Below the pieces are notes generated by a model. That model made no database searches. It was not told the DNA's origin and saw nothing but the letters and a program-made list of their open reading frames with translations. Shown one piece after another: positions 33,433 to 41,986 of a stretch of 45,132 nt of DNA; the stretch's first letter is position 1, and each line of letters starts with the position of its first letter. The stretch lies in contig JADLEX010000058.1 in the NCBI GenBank assembly GCA_020845895.1, positions 1 to 45,132 of the forward strand, in the 5' to 3' direction. The position numbers were made by a program, and so were the translations under genes. The DNA is from Deltaproteobacteria bacterium. Its GTDB lineage: Bacteria; Lernaellota; Lernaellaia; JACKCT01.

Positions 33433-34605
33433 TTACGCGCGCTCCAGTTCGGTGCCGACCCGCAACCGTTCGAGATACCCCGCATAGCCGTACAGCCGGT
33501 CGCGGCGTCGACCGGTCTGCTCCGCCAGGATCCCCGCGTCCACGAGCGTGGCGATCGCCCGGGCGGCCGTCGGTTTCGTCGTCCCCAGAAGGTCGACGAC
33601 GAGCGCGGTCGTGAGTACCGGGTGATCGGGAAGCATCTCGAATAGCCGGGCGCTCGCCGCACCCGCTCCGGGCGACTCGAGCGCGCGCAGCCGATCGCGC
33701 GCGATGAGTTCGTGCAGGTCGCGCGCCGTCGCCACGGCTTCGTCGGCGATCGCGCGGACACCTTCCAAAAAGAAGGCGATCCATCCCTCAAAGTCGCCGT
33801 CCGCGCGAACGGCGTCGAGCCGTCGGTAGTACTCGACGCGATTCCGCTTGAAGTGGAGGCTGAGATACAGCAGGGGTTGCGTGAGAATGCCCCAGTGCTC
33901 CAGCAGCAGCGACACGAGGAGACGGCCGATCCGTCCATTCCCGTCGAGATAAGGGTGGATGGACTCGAATTGAACGTGGACGAGTCCCGCGCGCACCAAT
34001 GCGGGGATTGGGCTTTCGGAATGGATGAAGTTTTCGAGGTCGGCGAGCAGCGACCCGACGAGGTTCGGCGGCGGGGGCACGTACGCCGCATTGCCCGGGC
34101 GTGTGCCCCCGATCCAGTTCTGGCTTCGGCGTATGTGCCCCGGCGACTTGGCCTGCCCACGGGCTCCGGCCAAGAGGCGGCGATGCGTCTCGTTCAACAA
34201 TCGCGTGGAAATCGGCAATCCCCGGGGATGGCGAATCTGTTCGCGCGCGTACTCGACCGCATCGAGATACGAACAGACCTCGCCGACGTCGAGCGGCGCG
34301 GCCTCCGCGCTTCCCGTCGCTTCGAACGTGAGCAGATCCATGAGCGTGGTCTGCGTGCCCTCGATCTGCGTCGAAACCACCGCCTCTTTTCGGACAAAAG
34401 AATAGAGGAACCAGTTCATCGACGGAACAAGGCCACCGACCAAATCCAGATTTGCGAGCGCGCTCGTGGCGTCGTCGAGCAACCGAATCGTCGGCGCGTC
34501 GAGATCGAGCGGGGGATCGCTCGGCGGCAGGGACGCGGGCACGAACGCCCTGACCGTCTCCCCCGCGAGCGAACTGGACTCGTATCGCCCGGTGACGCGT
34601 TTCAT
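33433..34605 (-). CDS. Fic-domain AMP-transferase with N-terminal inhibitory motif and C-terminal winged helix
   Basis: Fic enzymes transfer AMP or related groups to target hydroxyls. The 390-aa protein carries the active-site motif HPYLDGNGRIGR with H217. It also has an N-terminal inhibitory motif S78-T-Q-I-E82-G83 matching (S/T)xxxE(G/N), which makes it a class II, self-inhibited Fic protein. The Fic core spans about 100-270. A C-terminal winged-helix region (about 325-385: HPVLTTALVVDLLGTTKPTA, then IATLVDAGILAEQ) probably binds DNA. The ATG at 34605 has AAGGAG 7 bases upstream, favouring it over the further start at 34641. A perfect inverted repeat lies 42 bases upstream, so autoregulation is plausible. 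It is monocistronic; the target is unknown. Confidence 0.93.
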   Translation of the reverse strand: MKRVTGRYESSSLAGETVRAFVPASLPPSDPPLDLDAPTIRLLDDATSALANLDLVGGLVPSMNWFLYSFVRKEAVVSTQIEGTQTTLMDLLTFEATGSAEAAPLDVGEVCSYLDAVEYAREQIRHPRGLPISTRLLNETHRRLLAGARGQAKSPGHIRRSQNWIGGTRPGNAAYVPPPPNLVGSLLADLENFIHSESPIPALVRAGLVHVQFESIHPYLDGNGRIGRLLVSLLLEHWGILTQPLLYLSLHFKRNRVEYYRRLDAVRADGDFEGWIAFFLEGVRAIADEAVATARDLHELIARDRLRALESPGAGAASARLFEMLPDHPVLTTALVVDLLGTTKPTAARAIATLVDAGILAEQTGRRRDRLYGYAGYLERLRVGTELERA

Positions 34606-34646
34606 GTCCCGACTCCTTCCTGGTAAAGGATTCTTTCCCAACTCGA

Positions 34647-34676
34647 GTCGTTAGTAAAGACTTCTTTACTAACGAC
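34647..34676. promoter_or_regulatory. Perfect 14-bp inverted repeat, putative fic operator
   Basis: GTCGTTAGTAAAGA (34647-34660), a CT spacer and TCTTTACTAACGAC (34663-34676) form a perfect palindrome. A degenerate second copy of its core (GTAAAGGATTCTTT, 34623-34636; compare GTAAAGACTTCTTT at 34654-34667) lies between it and the fic start. On the fic strand the palindrome overlaps a plausible -35 (TTTACT) placed 17 bases from AAGAAT. It is AT-rich within GC-rich DNA. No T-tract follows, so it is more like an operator than a terminator. Confidence 0.6.
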
Positions 34677-34745
34677 GATTTCGGTGCCGCGCGTGGGTGC
34701 CCGGCCTATCGCCTCGGCCTCTGGTCCCGCCGCCGCCGGGCCGCG

Positions 34746-34751
34746 TATAAT
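34746..34751 (+). promoter_or_regulatory. TATAAT -10 element ahead of the subtilase gene
   Basis: A consensus TATAAT lies 51 bases before the GTG start at 34803. The -35 region is GC-rich and weak. It has the same TATAATC context as the element in front of the kinase gene at 1136. Confidence 0.4.
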
Positions 34752-34802
34752 CCGCCCTCGTTCGCCAAGGATCGCGGCACCTTTTCGGCAGGGAGAACCG
34801 GC

Positions 34803-36902
34803 GTGAGAGGACAGTCCAAAAAACAAACCGCACTCTGGGTTTTCGCGGCGACCCTGGTCGTCGCAGGGCTTTCGTGGGCGGGCGAACTCGAACCGCCGCT
34901 CGGCATGATCGCCCGCAGGCTCGTTCCCGATGCGATGATGCGCATTCCGCAGCTCATCCCCGCGTTTGAACAAAAAGACGGCTCGTGGATGGTCCCGGTC
35001 ATGATCCGCACGAGCGGCGATGCCGACCTGCTCGAAGACGAACTGCGCGAAGCCGGCGTTGCCGTCGGGCGCGCGGTCGGACCGGTCGTGACGGCGACCG
35101 TCGATTCGCGGTTGCTGGAGGATGTCTCCGCGCGGCCGGACGTCGCCATGGTCGAACTCGCGTGGCCGGTGCGCCCTCTGCTCGACATCTCCGCGCCGCT
35201 GATCGAGGCCGACCGCGTGTGGGAGGAGTTCGCCCTGCGCGGCGAGGGCGCGGTGGTGGGCGTGGTCGATACCGGTACGGCGTGGAATCACCCCGACTTC
35301 TACGATCCCGACAACGGCGAGAGCCGCATCGAATGGCTGTGGGATCAATCGCTGCGTCCCGAGGGCGACGAAAACGGCCCCGCCGATTACCCCTACGGCA
35401 TCGAGTACACGCGCGACGAACTCACGACGGCGTTCGCGACCGGCGATCCCGATGCCCTGCGTACGTCGGACGACGTGGGCCACGGCACGCACGTGCTGGG
35501 CACGGCGGGCGGCAACGGCGCGGCAACGGGCAACGGGTATCCCGCCGGGCGATACGTGGGCATCGCGCCGGCGGCGCATCTGGTCGCCGTCAAGGCGAAC
35601 CTCATCGCGAGTTTCGTGCTCGACGGCGTCGCCTATGTGTTCGAGCGCGCGGAAGAACTCGGTTTGCCCGCGGTCGTGAATCTTTCGCTGGGAACGCACC
35701 TCGGCGCGCACGACGGCACGAGCGGCCTCGATCAGGGCGTGGCGGCAATGGCCGGGCCGGGGCGCATCATCGTGGCCGGCGCGGGCAACGAGCAGCACAT
35801 GGGCTATCACGCGCGCGTGACGCTCGCCGAGGGCGAGACGACGACCGTGACATTTCTCGTCGGCGCGCACGACGCACACGACCTCATTCCCGACATCCTC
35901 GCCATCGCGGCCTACCCGCCGCAGGATTCCGATTACACGTTCAAGGTCACGAGCCCGGGCGGCGAGGAACTGGAGTCGGGGCCGCACCAGCCGGGATCGG
36001 CGATCACGCCGGACGGCATCTGGCTGCTCGACAACGCATTTTTGTTTCGCGGCAACGACCTGAACGGGCTCGCGACGACGCTGATCGCCCTCGTCGGCAA
36101 TCCGCTGACGGCGGGCGAAACACGCAACCTGCTCGCACCGGGCGAGTGGACGATCGAGATCACCGCGAACGACATCGACGGAACCGAGACGATCGATCTG
36201 TGGATCATGGCGTCACTGATGAACGGACAGCAGCAGTGCTGCACGACATTCGACGAGGGACTCGACGAGGGATTCATGGTCGCGTCGCCCGCCAGCTCGG
36301 ACGGCGCGATCGCCGTGGGCGCGTACTACTCGCGATTCACGTGGACGAATGAGAGCGGCGACGAGACGGGCTACGGCGTGGACTACACGCTCGGCGACCT
36401 GGCGTTTTTCAGCAACCACGGTCCTCGCCCCGACGGCGTGCGGAAACCCGAGATCGTCGCGCCGGGGTTCGGCATCGCGGCGGCGGTGTCGCACGGGAGC
36501 GAGATCGCGGGCGCGTACGCGGGACAGATCGTCGAGGACGGCGAACACATCGTGCTGCAGGGCACGAGCATGGCGTCGCCGCATGTGGCGGGCGCGACGG
36601 CGCTGCTTCTCTCCGAGCATCCCGACGCGACGCCGGACGACATCCGCGCGTGGTTGGCCGCGGGCGCGATCACGGACGAGTTTACGGGCGAGGTCCCGAA
36701 CGACGCCTGGGGATTCGGAAAGCTCGACATTTATCGGTCGCTCTTGGCGTCGAATGAATCCGACGACGACGATGACGATTTCGATGACGATGACGACGCC
36801 GACGACGATACGGATGACGATGCGGATGATGACGTCTTGGATGACGACCCTTCGACAGGCTCAGGGCCGGGCGACGACGACGATGACGGATGCGGGTGCT
36901 GA
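34803..36902 (+). CDS. Secreted subtilisin-like (S8) protease with Asp-rich tail ending in GCGC
   Basis: The 699-aa serine protease starts at GTG 34803 (GGGAG about 8 bases upstream). It has a signal peptide (ALWVFAATLVVAGLSWAG, cleavage near residue 27) and a propeptide-like region (about 30-120). The catalytic triad is D156 (VVGVVDTGTAWNHPDF), H227 (GHGTHVLGTAGG) and S589 (GTSMASPHVAGA). An insert of about 200 residues lies between the oxyanion region (VVAGAGNEQ) and the Ser block and looks like a beta-sandwich. From about residue 655 the protein becomes almost pure Asp (DDDDDDFDDDDDADDDTDDD) and ends DDDDDGCGC. The deiminase encoded 27 bases downstream and the GH84 enzyme have the same terminal tag. 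A dispersed repeat interrupts the tail (DPSTGSGPG). It should be exported; anchoring through the Cys pair is inferred. Confidence 0.93.
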   Translation: MRGQSKKQTALWVFAATLVVAGLSWAGELEPPLGMIARRLVPDAMMRIPQLIPAFEQKDGSWMVPVMIRTSGDADLLEDELREAGVAVGRAVGPVVTATVDSRLLEDVSARPDVAMVELAWPVRPLLDISAPLIEADRVWEEFALRGEGAVVGVVDTGTAWNHPDFYDPDNGESRIEWLWDQSLRPEGDENGPADYPYGIEYTRDELTTAFATGDPDALRTSDDVGHGTHVLGTAGGNGAATGNGYPAGRYVGIAPAAHLVAVKANLIASFVLDGVAYVFERAEELGLPAVVNLSLGTHLGAHDGTSGLDQGVAAMAGPGRIIVAGAGNEQHMGYHARVTLAEGETTTVTFLVGAHDAHDLIPDILAIAAYPPQDSDYTFKVTSPGGEELESGPHQPGSAITPDGIWLLDNAFLFRGNDLNGLATTLIALVGNPLTAGETRNLLAPGEWTIEITANDIDGTETIDLWIMASLMNGQQQCCTTFDEGLDEGFMVASPASSDGAIAVGAYYSRFTWTNESGDETGYGVDYTLGDLAFFSNHGPRPDGVRKPEIVAPGFGIAAAVSHGSEIAGAYAGQIVEDGEHIVLQGTSMASPHVAGATALLLSEHPDATPDDIRAWLAAGAITDEFTGEVPNDAWGFGKLDIYRSLLASNESDDDDDDFDDDDDADDDTDDDADDDVLDDDPSTGSGPGDDDDDGCGC
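36848..36871. repeat. Dispersed repeat (CCTTCGACAGGCTCAGGG type) inside the Asp-rich tail
   Basis: The sequence CCCTTCGACAGGCTCAGGGC plus a few bases encodes DPSTGSGPG in the middle of the subtilase acidic tail. On the minus strand it reads as PEPVEG, the well-known spurious peptide of a repeat scattered through many environmental genomes. The insertion keeps the frame, so the tag after it (DDDDDGCGC) is still made. Confidence 0.65.
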
Positions 36903-36929
36903 ATCAGACTCGAAATGAAGGATTGTGAC

Positions 36930-38405
36930 ATGCGAATTCGATGGATCGCGGCTGCTCTGATGCTCATGATCGTCTCGCCCGCATTTTCCGCGCATGCGGA
37001 CTTCGCCGAGCTTCGCGCGCTCGCGCTCACCGCGCATCTGCCGCAGATGCTGCGTCTGACGTGGAACAAGGATCGGTACGTGGACGACATGGACCAGTCC
37101 GGACAGCTCGCGCGGCTGGGAATCACGCGCGAACAGGCGGGCGAGTTGTGGGACATCCTCGCAGCGCGCGTCGGCGTGGTGCCGCCCTTCAAGCTCCGTC
37201 GGAGCGGCGGCAAAGCCGCGCCGGTCGGCCCGATCCGCTACGCCGCGGAGTTCGAACCGCAGACCGAGCTATGGATGCGCTGGCCCGTCGGACAAGGCGG
37301 AATTCTGCCCACCTATGACGGCATGATCGGCGCGGTCGGGGACGAAATGACGGTGCGCGTGATCGTTGCCTGCGCATCGCAGGAAAACACCGCGCGAACG
37401 CACCTCGCGAATGAGGGCATCGACGACGCGAACGTGGTGTTTTCGTATTGGCCGACGGACACGATCTGGACGCGCGACTACGGCCCGGTCTTCGTCGGAC
37501 TCGGCGAAACGGCGCCGCAAACCGAGGCGATCATCGACATGAGCTATTCGCGCCCGTGGCGCACCAATGACGACCAGATTCCGGACGCGGCCGGTGTGCT
37601 CACGGGCGCATCGGTGTACGAAACGGATTTTGTGGAAGACGGCGGAAACCTGCTCACGGACGGGCAAGGCACGTGCTTCGCCACGTCGTACATGTTCGAC
37701 AACAATCCGGGCTGGACACTGGACGAGATGGAACAGTGGTTCGCCGACTATCTCGGCTGCGCGCAGCTCATCATGCCCGAGCCACTCGTGAGCGAGGGCA
37801 CCGGTCACATCGACATGTTCATCAAGGTGATCGGGCCGCACACGGTGATGGTGGGCGAGGCCGAGGCGGGCGACATCAACCAACAGCGGCTTGACGACGC
37901 GGCGGACCTGATCGCGGGCGCGACGGCGCTCGACGGCACACCCTTTGAGGTCGTGCGTATCCCGCAGGTGACGGACACGACGTTCCCACTTTATCCCACG
38001 TTTTACACCTACACGAACGGCCTGCTTGCGGGCGAAACCGCGATGGTCCCCCTCTACAACCGCGCCGAGGACGACGACGCGCTCGCGGTGTACGAGACGG
38101 CGTTTCCCGATCGCGATGCGGTGCAGGTGGATGCCGAGGAAGTCATTCAGTCCGGCGGCGCGCTGCACTGCGTGACGATGGAGCGGCAGGACTACACTGT
38201 CGAATCGGACGATGACGATGACGCCGACGACGATGCCGCGGACGACGACGCCGACGATGACATGAGCGACGACGATTCGGGGGATGACGACACAGGCGAT
38301 GACGACTTGTCGGACGACGACGCGGACGATGACGGCGACGATAGCGGCGACGATGACGTCGCGGCGGATTCCGGCGATGACGACGACGACGGGTGCGGTT
38401 GCTGA
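36930..38405 (+). CDS. Secreted agmatine/peptidylarginine deiminase-like enzyme with Asp-rich tail ending in GCGC
   Basis: The protein has 491 aa. The signal peptide is MRIRWIAAALMLMIVSPAFS with cleavage after HA. The PAD_porph-type guanidino-group hydrolase domain shows AAEFEPQTELWMRWP, TIWTRDYGPVF, VEDGGNLLTDGQ, GTGHIDMFIKV (H293) and the nucleophile C414 in GGALHCVTM. Family members convert agmatine to N-carbamoylputrescine or, when secreted, citrullinate protein arginines. The last 75 residues are Asp-dominated with Ala, Ser and Gly spacers and end DDDDDGCGC. ATG 36930 has GAAGGA 7 bases upstream, preferred over ATG 36915. It is 27 bases after the subtilase and likely cotranscribed. By inference a protease and a deiminase act together on extracellular proteins or peptides. 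Confidence 0.9.
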   Translation: MRIRWIAAALMLMIVSPAFSAHADFAELRALALTAHLPQMLRLTWNKDRYVDDMDQSGQLARLGITREQAGELWDILAARVGVVPPFKLRRSGGKAAPVGPIRYAAEFEPQTELWMRWPVGQGGILPTYDGMIGAVGDEMTVRVIVACASQENTARTHLANEGIDDANVVFSYWPTDTIWTRDYGPVFVGLGETAPQTEAIIDMSYSRPWRTNDDQIPDAAGVLTGASVYETDFVEDGGNLLTDGQGTCFATSYMFDNNPGWTLDEMEQWFADYLGCAQLIMPEPLVSEGTGHIDMFIKVIGPHTVMVGEAEAGDINQQRLDDAADLIAGATALDGTPFEVVRIPQVTDTTFPLYPTFYTYTNGLLAGETAMVPLYNRAEDDDALAVYETAFPDRDAVQVDAEEVIQSGGALHCVTMERQDYTVESDDDDDADDDAADDDADDDMSDDDSGDDDTGDDDLSDDDADDDGDDSGDDDVAADSGDDDDDGCGC

Positions 38406-38418
38406 GAAGCCGGGGCGC

Positions 38419-39453
38419 TCAGTGAGCGTCTGACGTCGGTTCCGCCGGAGTCCCGGATTCCGCGGCGGGCGCTGTCATCGGCGAGTTCGGGTCCGGCGCG
38501 GGACCGCCCGGGGCGATCGCGGGCGCGAGCGGATTTTCGAACATCAGGTCCTCGCCCTCGTCGGTGAGACCGGGGACGGGTTCCTCGAGCGCGACGAGAA
38601 TCGACACGCGGCGATTGCGCGGGTCGAGCGGGTCCATGTCCGGAAGCGGACGGCGGTCGGCGAGCGCGCGCACCTCTCGGATGCGCTCTTCGGTCGCGCC
38701 GAGGCCCAGCATCAGACGGCGCAGCGCGTTGCCGCGATCGGCCGAGAGCTCCCAGTTGGTATATCCCGCGCCCGCCGAGTAGGGCTTCGCGTCGGTGTGG
38801 CCCTCGACGACGACGGGTTGCGACGTCTTGACGATCTCGGGCATCACTTCGCGCAGCACCTTGCGAAGGGCGGGTTTGGGGTTCGCCTTGCCGGAGTCGA
38901 AAAACGTGCCGCCCTGCTGCTCGCGCAGCTCGATGCGCAAGCCCTCGTCGGTCATGCGCACGCTGATCGCCTTCGACACCTCGGCGAGCTTCGGGTTTGC
39001 CTTGATCGCCTCGGCGATTTTTTCGCCCGCGTCGCGCAACTTCTTCGCCGCCGCGCCGTTGCCCTCGCCGCCGGGACCGCCGCCGGATTTCTGCTTCGGG
39101 TCGCCGGGCTTCGGTGTCGCCTCGTTCGTCAGCGCCTCGGCGAAACGCTCGCCCGAGCCTTCACCTTTCGATCCGACGCCGACGTTCGGCATCTTGTCCA
39201 TGATGCCGACCCCCATGTTGTCGAGCGTGCCCTTGCTGGGCTGCACCACGGGCACACCGCGAGGATCGGTGAAATACGCGGCAACGGAATTCTTGACTTC
39301 GGGTCCCTGCGACAGGATCCAAAGGACCATGAACAGCGCCATCATGGCCGTGACAAAGTCGGCGTAGGCGACCTTCCACGCACCGCCGTGGTGGCCGCCG
39401 TGGCGCTTGATGATCTTCTTCGGTCGAAGCTTGAGTTCACCGTCGTCGGCCAT
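38419..39453 (-). CDS. motB: Flagellar/gliding stator protein MotB
   Basis: MotB anchors the MotA/MotB proton channel to peptidoglycan. The 344-aa protein has one membrane helix with the proton-carrying D32 (YADFVTAMMALFMVLWILSQ), a plug/linker region (about 55-145, Gly/Lys-rich) and an OmpA-like peptidoglycan domain (VVVEGHTDAKPYS, NWELSADRGNALRRLM, DPRNRRVSI). A Pro-rich tail of about 60 residues (LAPAIAPGGPAPDPN) extends beyond the usual end. It follows motA with a 3-base gap on the minus strand. Its 3' end lies 13 bases from the convergent deiminase gene. Confidence 0.95.
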   Translation of the reverse strand: MADDGELKLRPKKIIKRHGGHHGGAWKVAYADFVTAMMALFMVLWILSQGPEVKNSVAAYFTDPRGVPVVQPSKGTLDNMGVGIMDKMPNVGVGSKGEGSGERFAEALTNEATPKPGDPKQKSGGGPGGEGNGAAAKKLRDAGEKIAEAIKANPKLAEVSKAISVRMTDEGLRIELREQQGGTFFDSGKANPKPALRKVLREVMPEIVKTSQPVVVEGHTDAKPYSAGAGYTNWELSADRGNALRRLMLGLGATEERIREVRALADRRPLPDMDPLDPRNRRVSILVALEEPVPGLTDEGEDLMFENPLAPAIAPGGPAPDPNSPMTAPAAESGTPAEPTSDAH

Positions 39454-39456
39454 GGC

Positions 39457-40302
39457 TTACTTGCCCTTCCCGCCCTTCAGGAACTCTTCCATCGCGTTGA
39501 ACGACGGACGGTCGTGCGTGGGGATGTCGTGCCGGGCGCTCTCGCAGGTCATGAGCGGGTTGCCGCCGCGGGCGATGCCCACCACACCGGCCTTGGCGAC
39601 GCGCAGCAGTTGCAGCGCGTGATGGCGTTCGTGCTTGATCGCGCTCGCCAGAGGGCTGACGAATCCGTACGCGAGCAACACGCCCAGAAAGGTTCCGACC
39701 AGCGCCGCCGCGACGTGCTTTCCCACCGACGCCGAGTCGCCGCCGATCGAGTTCATCGTGATGATGATGCCGAGCACCGCCGCGACGATACCCAGGCCGG
39801 GCAGCGCGTCGGCGACCGTCGCGACCACGGCGCCGGGCTCCTCGGCCTCGTGCTCGCGAATCTCGAACTCGGCCTCGAGCATCTCCATCATGTCCTCGAT
39901 GGGCGTGCCCAGCAGGACGAGGCGCAGCGAGTCGACCAGAAAATTCATCAGGTCCTCGTGATGGGCGAGGCGGCCGAGAATCTCGCTTTTCGTGGGATTT
40001 TCGACGTGCTTTTCCATCGCGAGCAGGCCCTCGGCGCGCACGAGCGAAGCGAGGTCGAAGATAACCTTGAGCACGTCGAGGAAGGTCTGCGCGTGGGACG
40101 TGGACTTGATCGCGGCCTTGAGCGACGCCCCGATGACTTTGAGCGTTCGCGTGGGGGTTCCGATCACCAGACCGCCCAGCGCGGCGCCGACAATGATGAC
40201 GAATTCGGCGGGCTGGAACAACACGCCCATGGAGCCGTGGGCCATCATGTATCCGCCGATGACGCACGCGATCACAATGCCGATTCCGACGAAAATCGTC
40301 AC
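39457..40302 (-). CDS. motA: Flagellar/gliding stator protein MotA
   Basis: MotA forms the ring of the stator ion channel and drives the rotor. The 281-aa length is normal. Four membrane helices are visible (about 3-22, 33-50, 170-190 and 202-225). The cytoplasmic loop has the charged rotor-contact region (DLASLVRAEGLLAMEKHVEN). ADALPGLGIVAAVLGIIITM holds the conserved Pro of the channel; VGTFLGVLLAYGFVSPLA follows. The start is GTG 40302 with AGAGGTGG upstream. No other flagellar gene is nearby, so the pair could serve a flagellum or another rotary motor. Confidence 0.95.
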   Translation of the reverse strand: MTIFVGIGIVIACVIGGYMMAHGSMGVLFQPAEFVIIVGAALGGLVIGTPTRTLKVIGASLKAAIKSTSHAQTFLDVLKVIFDLASLVRAEGLLAMEKHVENPTKSEILGRLAHHEDLMNFLVDSLRLVLLGTPIEDMMEMLEAEFEIREHEAEEPGAVVATVADALPGLGIVAAVLGIIITMNSIGGDSASVGKHVAAALVGTFLGVLLAYGFVSPLASAIKHERHHALQLLRVAKAGVVGIARGGNPLMTCESARHDIPTHDRPSFNAMEEFLKGGKGK

Positions 40303-40432
40303 ACGTCCACCTCTTTAGCGGCTACGCCCATGTCCTTATCGGCGAAATGGGCAGAAGCCTTGAATGCGGCCCGAGGCTTGAGGCTTGGGGCGCCCGCCTT
40401 TCCAACGACCAAAAACCAAGAACCATCAACCC

Positions 40433-41911
40433 CTATTGCTTGAACGGATACTTCGTGAACGACACCCATCCGATCGTCATGACGCCCGCGGCCAGCACCG
40501 GCGCGGCGATGATGCCCCAGGGCCGATCGGCGGTCGCGCCGAGCCAGAGATTGAGCATGGGAACGATGGCGTACGCGAGCGCCGACGCGGGTTTGGAGAT
40601 CAGGCCCTCCATGCCGTTGTACATGGCCTCGCGGCGATAGCCGGTCAGGCGCGCGTCCTCGTCAATGACGTCGGAGAGCAGCGGCCGCTGGAGAACGAAA
40701 ATGACGCTGACCGGGAACGCGCACAGCGCGAGCGTGACGACGGCGTGCGCGAAACTGATCCACGACGGCGACATCGGCTTGCCGATCGCCGACGCAATCA
40801 GGTTGACGAACCAGCCGAAAAACGGCGCGTGGCGCACCATCGCGAACATCAGCATCGCGACGGTGAACCAGATCATGCCGAGCAGATAGATGCCCTTTTT
40901 TCCGCGATTCTCCGCGAGTTTCGACACCAGCGGGAACAGGAAACCGGCGCCCAGCACGATGACGCCCTGCAGGATGCCCGCGAGACCCTCGGACAAGCCC
41001 ATGATGACGACGACCATGAAGGGCATCGACGCGAGCAGAATGTCCACGGTCATGCGGATCGCCGCGGAGCAGATGACGTACGGTTTGAAGCTGCTGTTTT
41101 TGAAGGTCTCGCGGATGCTCTCGGCGAAGTGGAAATCGACGACGACGCGGCTTTCCTTTTTCGTCTCGCGCACCAGCGTAATCGCCGCGTAGAACGACGC
41201 CGCGAAGATGAAGCCGATGATGATTCCCGAGACCTGGAACCCGTTGGCCAGGCGGATCGGCCCGATGCCGAGGCCCTCGCTGAAGGCGCTGATCATGAGA
41301 CCAAGGCCAAGGCTCCCGATCACGGTGCCGGCGACGTCGCTGTACGCCATGAACTCGGAGACGACGATGCGCTCCTTCACCGACGGCGTGATCTCGGGCA
41401 GCAGCGCGAGATACGGGATGACGACGCCGGTGTAGAGGAACCAGAACGCGGTGTGCGAAGCGAGCAGCCACAGGCAGTTGGCGTTGAAATCCATGCCCGC
41501 GAGGCGGAACCACACCTCGCCCATGCCGTCGGGATTCGGTGGGAACCAGATGCCGATCGAAAAGAACGCGAGCAGCGGCGTGCCGATGACGATCCATGGA
41601 ATGCGCCGTCCCCAGCGCGTCACCCATTTGTCCGACAGGTGCCCGACGATGGGTTCGGCGAGGGCTTCGAGGAAGCGCGGCAGAAATCCGCCCAGCGACA
41701 TCGCCGCCGCGGACACGAGCATGATGGGCGCCGAGCCCTCGCCCGCGCTCGGGCGACCCGTGTAATAGTAGATCAGCCACGACGAAATCAGCGCCGGCGA
41801 GAGCGAGACGGACATCTGGCCGAGCGAATACGTCAGTTTTTGGGAAAAGTTCAGGTAGGACCGGTCCTCATCGCGTTCGGGCGTTTCGCCCGGGGCGGCG
41901 GCGTGATCCAT
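40433..41911 (-). CDS. Sugar:cation symporter of the GPH/MFS_2 family
   Basis: The 492-aa protein has about twelve membrane helices. It begins with LNFSQKLTYSLGQMSVSLS and shows the loop 2-3 motif ALAEPIVGHLSDKWVTRWGRR (DxxxTRxGRR type), characteristic of glycoside-pentoside-hexuronide symporters (MelB-like). The second half has RPLLSDVIDEDARLTGYRRE, the matching motif before helix 11. It should move a sugar or related solute with H+ or Na+. The ATG at 41911 follows AGAAGG. It is encoded downstream of the GH84 gene on the same strand, 75 bases away, so it may import a product of extracellular glycan cleavage. Confidence 0.9.
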   Translation of the reverse strand: MDHAAAPGETPERDEDRSYLNFSQKLTYSLGQMSVSLSPALISSWLIYYYTGRPSAGEGSAPIMLVSAAAMSLGGFLPRFLEALAEPIVGHLSDKWVTRWGRRIPWIVIGTPLLAFFSIGIWFPPNPDGMGEVWFRLAGMDFNANCLWLLASHTAFWFLYTGVVIPYLALLPEITPSVKERIVVSEFMAYSDVAGTVIGSLGLGLMISAFSEGLGIGPIRLANGFQVSGIIIGFIFAASFYAAITLVRETKKESRVVVDFHFAESIRETFKNSSFKPYVICSAAIRMTVDILLASMPFMVVVIMGLSEGLAGILQGVIVLGAGFLFPLVSKLAENRGKKGIYLLGMIWFTVAMLMFAMVRHAPFFGWFVNLIASAIGKPMSPSWISFAHAVVTLALCAFPVSVIFVLQRPLLSDVIDEDARLTGYRREAMYNGMEGLISKPASALAYAIVPMLNLWLGATADRPWGIIAAPVLAAGVMTIGWVSFTKYPFKQ

Positions 41912-41986
41912 GGAAACCTTCTGGTAAGGGCACGAGCGGTTCGAGGTTTCTTAGCACGCGCGCCGGGCGCGGACAATCGGCCCGAC

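Noticed and set aside
36762-36895. GAC/GAT repeats as a CRISPR array or DNA tandem repeat
   Set aside because: The units are irregular, codons vary, and there are no spacers of constant length. It is a coding Asp tract.
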